Positions 48,812 through 54,133 of a stretch of 54,133 nucleotides of DNA are shown in pieces. The translations under genes were made by a program, and so were the position numbers. A model generated the notes under the pieces. It was not told where the DNA came from. It did not search any database and saw only the letters and a program-made list of their open reading frames with translations. Every line of letters starts with the position of its first letter. Position 1 is the stretch's first letter. The stretch covers positions 1-54,133 of the forward strand of contig DATKQY010000050.1 in NCBI GenBank assembly GCA_035532475.1. Direction: 5' to 3'. This stretch comes from DATKQY01 sp035532475. Lineage in GTDB: Bacteria > Actinomycetota > Acidimicrobiia > Acidimicrobiales > Bog-793.

Positions 48812-49662
48812 CCCCCCCAGCTCGGCTCGGACGTGGCGAGGTCCGCCGCCTGCTCGAGTCCGCTGGGCTGAGCCCGAGGCGCTCGCTCGGCCAGAACTTC
48901 GTGGTCGACCCGAACACGGTCGAGCGCATCGCCCGGCTGGCCCGCGTGGGCCCGGGGGACCGGGTCGTCGAGATCGGGCCCGGGCTCGGCTCGCTCACGC
49001 TCGCCCTCGCCGCGACGGGCGCGGCGGTCACGGCGGTCGAGATCGACCATGGCCTCACCACGGTGCTGCGCCAGCTCGTCCCGGCGTCGGTGACCGTCGT
49101 CGAGGCCGACGCCCGCCACTGTGACTGGCCTGCGCTGCTCGGCGAGGAGCCCTGGGTGCTCGTCGCCAATCTGCCCTACAACGTCGCCACCCCCCTCGTC
49201 GTGACCCTTCTCGAGTCGGTGCCCCAGATCCGCCGGATGCTGGTGATGGTGCAGCGCGAGGCGGGCGAACGCCTCGGCGCCGCCCCGGGCGGGCGCGAGT
49301 ACGGCGCCGTGACGGTGCGCGTCGCCTACTTCGCCCGCGCCCGTCTCGTTGGCCAGGTCTCGCCCGAGGTCTTCTACCCCCGGCCGAACGTCGACTCGGT
49401 GCTCGTCGAGATCGAGCGGCGGGACGAGCCCGCCGTCGACCCGGCGGTCGCGAGCTACGCCGAGATGGACCGGCTCGTCCGTGCCGGCTTCGCCGGCCGG
49501 CGCAAGATGCTGCGCCGCGCCCTCGCCGGGCTGGTCGACCCTGAGGTCTTCGCTGCCGCCGGCGTCGACCCGAGCCTGCGGGCCGAGCAGCTGGACGTCG
49601 TGACGTGGGGCAAGCTAGCCGGGTGCCAACGGTCCATCGCGAGCGGGCGCCCGCCAAGCTGA
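48808..49662 (+). CDS. rsmA: 16S rRNA (adenine1518/1519-N6)-dimethyltransferase RsmA (KsgA)
   Basis: Dimethylates the two adjacent adenines of the 3'-terminal 16S hairpin late in small-subunit maturation. LSPRRSLGQNFVVDPN is the conserved start. VVEIGPGLGSLTLALA is the SAM motif, VLVANLPYNVATPL the NLPY catalytic motif, and FYPRPNVDSVLV the C-terminal hallmark. 284 aa from GTG 48808, which overlaps the tatD stop. Its end overlaps the ispE start by 40 bases. Confidence 0.95.
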
Positions 49663-50462
49663 CGCGCACGCTGCGCGTCCTCGGCACGCGCGCCGACGGT
49701 TTCCACCTCCTCCGGGCGGAGATGGTCAGTCTCGACCTGGCGGACGAGCTCGTGATCGACGCGGGGGGGGACGGCCTTGAGATCCGAGACGAGATCGCCT
49801 GGATCGGCGCCCAGGCCGCCGCCGGCCCCCCGGACGCGGATCCCACGCCCGCACCCTCCGTGCCGCCGGGCCCGACCAACCTGGTCGTCCGCGCGCTCGA
49901 GCTGGCGGGGCGGCGGGCACACGTCCGGCTGGTGAAGCGGATCCCGCCCGGGGCGGGCCTCGGCGGCGGTTCGTCCGACGCGGCGGCCGTGCTGCGGTGG
50001 GCCGGAGCGACGGATCCGGTCGCCGCTTCACGGCTCGGCGCTGACGTCCCGTTCTGCATCCGCGGCGGCCGGGCGCTGGTCGAGGGGATCGGCGAGGTGA
50101 TCAGCCCCCTCGAGACGGAGACCCGGAGCTTCCTCTTGTGCACGCCCGGCTTCGGCGTGTCGACCGCCCTCGTCTACCGGGCCTTCGACGAGGTCGGGCC
50201 GACGAGCACCGACGGTGCGTCGCCGAACGACCTCGAGCGCGCCGCGCTCACCGTCGAGCCGCGCCTCGCCTGCTGGCGGGACCTCGTCTCGGAGACGACG
50301 GGGCGCCCCGCGGTGCTCGCTGGCAGTGGCTCGACGTGGTTCGTCGAGTGCGACGCGGACGAGGGCCCGAAGCTGGCAGGAGAGCTGGCCCGCGCCGTCG
50401 AGGCGGCGCGCGGGCGCGCGCTCGTCACCCTGAGCGAAACGATCGGCGCGATGGCGCCGTAG
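49623..50462 (+). CDS. ispE: 4-diphosphocytidyl-2-C-methyl-D-erythritol kinase
   Basis: GHMP kinase of the MEP isoprenoid pathway. APAKLTRTLRVLGTRADGFHLL is the conserved start, with a noncanonical LTRT in place of the usual INL. The ATP loop reads PPGAGLGGGSSDAAAVLR. The active-site Asp is in LGADVPFCIRGG, and LAGSGSTWFV is the third motif. 279 aa. GTG 49623 is chosen as it abuts the conserved APAKL; it implies a 40-base overlap with rsmA. The organism therefore uses the MEP pathway, which could supply substrates for the reductase at 10.5 kb. Confidence 0.92.
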   Translation: MPTVHRERAPAKLTRTLRVLGTRADGFHLLRAEMVSLDLADELVIDAGGDGLEIRDEIAWIGAQAAAGPPDADPTPAPSVPPGPTNLVVRALELAGRRAHVRLVKRIPPGAGLGGGSSDAAAVLRWAGATDPVAASRLGADVPFCIRGGRALVEGIGEVISPLETETRSFLLCTPGFGVSTALVYRAFDEVGPTSTDGASPNDLERAALTVEPRLACWRDLVSETTGRPAVLAGSGSTWFVECDADEGPKLAGELARAVEAARGRALVTLSETIGAMAP

Positions 50463-50522
50463 GGGCGTTCCGGCGGGTCGGGGGCGAGACGTCCGGCGGC
50501 AGGCGCCGCCGGCGTTCGAGTA

Positions 50523-50618
50523 CTACTTGGCGCGCCGTTGCCAGCGCGTGCGCTTGAGCATCTTCTTGTGCTTCTTCTTGCGCATCCGCTTGCGGCGCTT
50601 CTTGATCAACGATCCCAT
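50523..50618 (-). CDS. Ribosomal protein bS22 (AURKAIP1/COX24-like, 31 aa)
   Basis: A 31-residue, extremely basic protein beginning MGSLIKKRRKRMRKKKHKKM. This is the signature of bS22, the tiny 30S protein seen in mycobacterial ribosomes (also called the AURKAIP1/COX24 domain). TAGCCT on the minus strand ends 10 bases before the ATG. Stand-alone gene convergent with ispE. Easily missed because of its size. Confidence 0.88.
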   Translation of the reverse strand: MGSLIKKRRKRMRKKKHKKMLKRTRWQRRAK

Positions 50619-50628
50619 GGCGCCGCCG

Positions 50629-50634
50629 AGGCTA
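50629..50634 (-). promoter_or_regulatory. -10 element (TAGCCT, minus strand) of the bS22 gene
   Basis: Ends 10 bases before the ATG; no ribosome binding site between. Confidence 0.4.
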
Positions 50635-50677
50635 GCGGACGCGGCCGGGTCCCGACGAAGGGGGCGCCGGAACGCCC

Positions 50678-53179
50678 CTACGGCAGGTACCGGTAGCGGT
50701 CGGTCGCGAGCCGTCGGCTCCCACCGCCCGGGGCTTCCGCCACGACCTCGACGAGCCCCGAGCCCGCCGGCGCGACGGCGACGATCCGCGTCGCGGAGCG
50801 CTTGAGGATGCGGGCCGGGACGCGGCCGAAGCGCACCTCGCGCACCTGGGAGAGATGGCGGCCCACGAGCACGACGACCGTGCCCCCGGCCGCAGGGCCA
50901 CCCGAGGGAACGACCCGCTCGACGAGCGGCGGGCTGATGTAGGAGAAGACGTCGGCCCTGGTCCTGCGACTCGTTCCGGAGAAGGCAGTCACGGTGACGT
51001 GCACCGAGCCGTCCCCCGCCGGCACGACCGCCTCGAGGCGCGTTGCCGACACCCGGGTGAACGACCGAGCGGCGCGTAACCCGAAGTCCACCGCCGTCGC
51101 GCCGGCAAGGTTGCGACCGGTGACCGTGACGCGGGCGCCGCCGGCCGCCCCGGCCGAGCCGGGCCGCACCGACGTGACCGCCGGCAGGGGGAGCGAACGC
51201 TGTACGACGCCCCGGGTGTCGGACGCGCACAGCTGGGCCACCAGCCCACCGTCGGACCCCGAGCCGACGATGGGTGTCCCGAGGCCGGAGGCCAGGTCGT
51301 AGCCGGGCCCGGCCTCGTACTGGCCGCCGTTCGTCCCGGTGAGGTCGTTGTTGCCCTGGGTCACATCGTTGAAGGCGCTCGCGTACCCGTTGCCGTCCGC
51401 GATCGCGTAGAGGGCCGGGTTCGCGAAGCCGACGGGCCCGGCGGCTGCGCAGGCCGCGCTGGCGTCGGCGAGGGCGAGGATGGCGGCGAACGTCGGGGCC
51501 GCAGCGCTCGTCCCCCCGAGGGAGGTCCAGCCGCCGGGCGCACACTGGAACTGCCCCTCCGTGCAGTAGATGGCGTAGGGGGCTCCGGCATCGGCGGAGA
51601 CGTCTGGGACCTCCCGGCAGCCGCCCGCCGCTCCGCACCCGCCGGTTGTCGAGTAGCTATTCACCACGTTCAGCGAGGCGGGGGCCGAGGACTGGTACGT
51701 CGGCATGGGCCAGAGCGAGGAGACCCCCCCGCCACCCGCTCCGGGCTCGCCGAGCGCCTGGGTGCCCGACTGGGTGTTCCAGACGGTGTCCTGGGGCGTC
51801 GACCCGATGGCGAGGGTGGTCCCGCCCACGCCGGTGACGTACGGCTGGCTCGCCGGGTCGTCGACGGCGAGGCGTTTCGAGCCCGAGGATGACAACGGGT
51901 TGTAACAGTCCTCCGAGCCCGAGTCGCCCGACGCCGCGACCACGCTCTGGCCCTGCAGCGCAGCCTGCTCGAAGAGCGCGCTCTCGGCCGTCGCCGCGTT
52001 CTGACCGGTCTGCGCCTCGCAGCCGCCCCACGAGGTCGATATCACCTGGGCCAGGTCGGCGTTGACCGCCGCGGCGTACGCGTCGTAGGCGGCGGAGCCC
52101 GAGGGGTCACCGCCGTTGTTCGGGGCCTCGTAGACGAGGATCCTCGCTGCAGGCGCCAGGCCGAGCACGTCCTCGATGTCGAGCTCGGCCTCGACCGCGC
52201 TCGGCGCGTCGTAGTTGCCCGGCCCGTTGTCCACTGGCACCGCGGTCACGTTCGAGGCGATCGAGCCGCCGTAGCAGCTGGCGTAGGAGGCGATGTCGCT
52301 CGAGACGTACCCCGCGAACTCGATGACCGCGACCGTCGTACCCGCGCCGAGGTCGCCCGTTGAGTAGAGGCCGTCCAGACCGTAGGCGCCGGCGATCTGG
52401 TCAGCGGTGTAGCCGGCCTGGGCGCTCTGCACGGACTGCGTGCAGGAGGCCGTCGGCGTCGGGCCGGCGTGCGCCACGAGACGCGGGGCCGTACCGGCAG
52501 CCCGGACCGCCGGGCGGGCGACCAGGTGGTCGAGGCCGACGGGGGCGAGCGAGGAGAGCGAGTCCAGCCCGAGGACGCCGACGACATCTCGCGCAATCGC
52601 CGCGGGGAGCCGTGGAGCCTCGACGTTCGCGAACACGTCGGCGCCGGAGCCCAGTCGGTAGCGCAGCAGCGGCGTGGCGAACGCACGCGCCACTTGCGCG
52701 GCGTCGGCCGTCACGTGGACGGCGAGGCGGTCGGCGCTCACGCCAGTCGGGGTCAGCCCGACGGCGCGGAGGCGGCGCTCCACGGCTCGGACCGCCGCCG
52801 CCGAAGCGCCGAAGCGGCGCGCGAACTCGCCGCGGCGAAGGTAGTGGTGGTATCTGGACGACCCCGGGGTGGACACTGCGGAGACGAGTGCCGCCAGCTC
52901 GGCCGATCGTCGGGGCCGCAGGACCACGTCGAGCTCGAGGGTGGTCGAGGGCGCGGGCGCCCCGAGGCTCGCCGCGCCCGACGGCAGGCGGGGTGGAAGC
53001 CCGACGCGCACGAACCGGGGCGCCCTCGCAGCCCCGGTCGCTCTCGCGCCGGCCAGCTGGCCAACGCCGTCGCCGGTGGCACCCGTGCCGAGCGCGGCTA
53101 CGAGTGTGAGGCAGGAGAGCGTGGCCGCCGCCCAGCCCCGGGGCGACGTCCTCGATGGTTCTCGGCAGGGTGCATGCAT
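50678..53179 (-). CDS. Secreted S53 (sedolisin) serine-carboxyl peptidase with C-terminal TIG domains
   Basis: An 833-aa exported proenzyme. Residues 1-40 are a signal peptide with a hydrophobic core. Residues about 75-225 are the pro-kumamolisin activation domain (STTLELDVVLRPRRSAELAALVSAV...YHHYLRRGEFARRFGAS). The catalytic domain has E330 and D334 (AVEAELDIED), the oxyanion D419 (ASGDSG) and the nucleophile S558 (GGTSAAAP), all conserved. At about residue 660 onward are two immunoglobulin-like IPT/TIG domains (VTSVRPGSAGAAGGARVTVTGRNLAGATAVDFG and VERVVPSGGPAAGGTVVVLVGRHLSQVREVRFG). S53 enzymes usually work at acidic pH. ATG 53179 is preceded by GGAG. Confidence 0.93.
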   Translation of the reverse strand: MHAPCREPSRTSPRGWAAATLSCLTLVAALGTGATGDGVGQLAGARATGAARAPRFVRVGLPPRLPSGAASLGAPAPSTTLELDVVLRPRRSAELAALVSAVSTPGSSRYHHYLRRGEFARRFGASAAAVRAVERRLRAVGLTPTGVSADRLAVHVTADAAQVARAFATPLLRYRLGSGADVFANVEAPRLPAAIARDVVGVLGLDSLSSLAPVGLDHLVARPAVRAAGTAPRLVAHAGPTPTASCTQSVQSAQAGYTADQIAGAYGLDGLYSTGDLGAGTTVAVIEFAGYVSSDIASYASCYGGSIASNVTAVPVDNGPGNYDAPSAVEAELDIEDVLGLAPAARILVYEAPNNGGDPSGSAAYDAYAAAVNADLAQVISTSWGGCEAQTGQNAATAESALFEQAALQGQSVVAASGDSGSEDCYNPLSSSGSKRLAVDDPASQPYVTGVGGTTLAIGSTPQDTVWNTQSGTQALGEPGAGGGGVSSLWPMPTYQSSAPASLNVVNSYSTTGGCGAAGGCREVPDVSADAGAPYAIYCTEGQFQCAPGGWTSLGGTSAAAPTFAAILALADASAACAAAGPVGFANPALYAIADGNGYASAFNDVTQGNNDLTGTNGGQYEAGPGYDLASGLGTPIVGSGSDGGLVAQLCASDTRGVVQRSLPLPAVTSVRPGSAGAAGGARVTVTGRNLAGATAVDFGLRAARSFTRVSATRLEAVVPAGDGSVHVTVTAFSGTSRRTRADVFSYISPPLVERVVPSGGPAAGGTVVVLVGRHLSQVREVRFGRVPARILKRSATRIVAVAPAGSGLVEVVAEAPGGGSRRLATDRYRYLP

Positions 53180-53479
53180 GATGGTCTCCGGCGAAATGTG
53201 TTCAGGCGGGAGCCGTGATCGACGCACCGGGGCTGCCTGCAGAGACACTGGGAGCCGCCACCACTTCGCGCAACATTTGTCCCAACGCTACTAACGGCGC
53301 GAATCACCCGGTCGTTCATGGTTGCGCGATCCGCACCAGGGCGTCGTGCGCTGTGCTTGACTCGGGAGACGAACCGGGGCGTTCCGCGGCGTCGCGGCAT
53401 GCTGGATGGCGAGACGATCCGCGACCAGCCCGGGTCGTCGAGCGTCGGTGCCGGCGCTACGGGCTCCGGCATCCGACAG
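53180..53479. other. 300-base intergenic region between the S53 peptidase and tRNA-Gln
   Basis: Noticeably less GC-rich in places than the rest of the window. It must hold the minus-strand peptidase promoter (TAGCGT read on the minus strand at 53290-53285 is a candidate -10) and the tRNA promoter (TACGGG at 53458-53463 is a weak one). I see no ORF that looks coding and no repeat. Confidence 0.4.
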
Positions 53480-53552
53480 TGGCGGGTAGTTCAACCGGCA
53501 GAACGCCTGACTTTGGATCAGGAGGTTGGAGGTTCGAGCCCTCCCCCGCCAG
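53480..53552 (+). tRNA. tRNA-Gln (anticodon TTG)
   Basis: Full cloverleaf of 73 nt: acceptor TGGCGGG/CCCGCCA, D stem GTTC/GAAC, anticodon stem CCTGA/TCAGG with loop CTTTGGA (anticodon TTG), variable AGGTT, T stem GGAGG/CCTCC with loop TTCGAGC, discriminator G at 53552. The 3' CCA is not encoded. It is followed 101 bases later by an integrase gene, so the 3' half is the likely attachment site. Confidence 0.96.
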
Positions 53553-53610
53553 CGATAACTTACCTGTTCAGACGGGGTGCTGGCCTGTGGATTGGTGCCT
53601 CCGGACCCGC

Positions 53611-53645
53611 CGTGAGAACATCGTGAGAACCAAAACGTTCTCACG
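53611..53645 (+). repeat. Three CGTGAGAAC repeats upstream of the integrase
   Basis: CGTGAGAAC occurs at 53611-53619 and 53622-53630 as direct copies 11 bases apart (one helical turn), and inverted as GTTCTCACG at 53637-53645. Copies 2 and 3 form a 9-bp inverted repeat around CAAAAC; its end touches the integrase ribosome binding site GGAGG (53645-53649). Candidate integrase arm-type or repressor sites. Confidence 0.6.
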
Positions 53646-53653
53646 GAGGATCG

Positions 53654-54133
53654 ATGCCCGCGAAGCCCGAAGGCGTCTACAGCGACAGCCGGGGCCAGTG
53701 GTACTTCAAGGTAACCTTGGGCCGCGACCCGCTGACCGGCCGGCGCGAGCAGCTGACGCGCCGCGGCTTTCGCACGGCGACCGAGGCGGCCAAGGCCCGT
53801 CACGAGGTGCTCGCGAAGGTCGACGCCGGGCTCCTGAAGCCGACGCGGGGCTCGTTGACCGTGGATGAGCTCCTCGACCTCTACCTCGACGGCATCGACG
53901 CGGACGAGCGGCTCTCGGCGAAGACTCGCCACGACTACCGGGAGAAGGCCGACAACTACGTGCGCCCGCTCCTCGGGAAGAAGAAGGTCCGGGACCTGAC
54001 CCCGGAGGTCGTGCTCAGCTGGCAGCGAAAGCTGCTCGCCGAAGGGCGCGGACGGAACGGGCGCCCGCTTGCGCCGAACTCGGTCCGTCTGGCGCGGGCT
54101 CCGCTCGCCGGCGCGCTCAAGCTCGCGCTCTCG
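53654..54133 (+). CDS. int: Tyrosine recombinase / phage-type integrase, 3' end outside the window
   Basis: Partial, 160 codons. Residues about 7-50 (GVYSDSRGQWYFKVTLGRDPLTGRREQLTRRGFRTATEAAKARHEV) are an AP2/arm-type DNA-binding beta domain. Residues about 66-160 (LTVDELLDLYLDGID...LSAKTRHDYREKADNYVRPLLGKKKVRDLTPEVVLSWQRKLLAEG) are the SAM-like core-binding helices. The catalytic R-H-R-Y domain lies beyond the window. GGAGG is 5 bases before ATG 53654. It sits 101 bases after tRNA-Gln, the classic layout of an integrative element with an attachment site in the tRNA. Confidence 0.9.
   Translation, partial: MPAKPEGVYSDSRGQWYFKVTLGRDPLTGRREQLTRRGFRTATEAAKARHEVLAKVDAGLLKPTRGSLTVDELLDLYLDGIDADERLSAKTRHDYREKADNYVRPLLGKKKVRDLTPEVVLSWQRKLLAEGRGRNGRPLAPNSVRLARAPLAGALKLALS

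Overview
The window is about 54 kb of very GC-rich, tightly packed bacterial chromosome. Gene content points to an actinobacterium: an actinobacterial-type 2-oxoglutarate decarboxylase/dehydrogenase fusion (Kgd), a mycothiol-conjugate amidase (Mca), the PspA/PspAA/HtpX/PspAB envelope-stress module, and the tiny lineage-restricted ribosomal proteins bL37 and bS22. A secreted S53 (sedolisin) peptidase, a family that usually works at low pH, would fit an acid-tolerant lineage such as Acidimicrobiia. That placement is inference; no rRNA gene is present to confirm it.

Layout. Bases 1-8.6 kb: an M48 protease, miaB, secA, prfB and ftsEX (tRNA modification, protein export, translation termination, cell division). 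8.7-12.8 kb: a serine hydrolase, a sugar nucleotidylyltransferase with a 10-codon leader ORF, and on the minus strand a geranylgeranyl-reductase-like flavoprotein with a TIGR01777-type epimerase. 12.9-18.4 kb: kgd and an unusual NYN/PIN nuclease-S1-histone-H1-like protein. 18.5-23 kb: the Leloir genes galT-galE-galK with 4-base overlaps, then fabZ and an exonuclease III gene. 23-25 kb: an archaeal-type riboflavin synthase divergent from a pterin-carbinolamine dehydratase, then a hypothetical gene that seems to start at ACG. 24.9-27.8 kb (minus): pspA-pspAA-htpX-pspAB. 28-31.4 kb: mca, an SCP2-like protein, a LuxR-type regulator and an aldo/keto reductase.

31.5-38.2 kb is the most interesting stretch. 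A soluble protein carries the Mg2+-sensing half of MgtE (N domain plus CBS pair) behind PRC-like barrels, with no channel. It is followed by a clear M-box Mg2+ riboswitch, a Shine-Dalgarno-sequestering hairpin with a competing upstream arm, and an NRAMP-family transporter whose metal-site motifs (DNDAGG, VAPW) are those expected of the Mg2+-transporting branch. A glycosyltransferase (CTG start), a methyltransferase and an alpha/alpha-toroid protein follow with 4- to 7-base overlaps, so they may share the Mg2+ control.

38.2-50.6 kb is housekeeping: NTF2-like protein, methyltransferase, pepN, a PfkB kinase, a hypothetical gene, GDPD phosphodiesterase, bL37, DUF192-rsmI, metG-tatD-rsmA-ispE, bS22. 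The right end holds the S53 peptidase, a tRNA-Gln(TTG) and the first 160 codons of a tyrosine integrase, which marks the edge of an element integrated at the tRNA.

A recurring feature is a TANNNT hexamer ending 6-10 bases before the annotated start codon, often with no Shine-Dalgarno sequence (at least 15 genes), which implies widespread leaderless transcription. Genes inside operons instead use 4-base stop/start overlaps (GTGA, ATGA, CTGA) or purine-rich ribosome binding sites.
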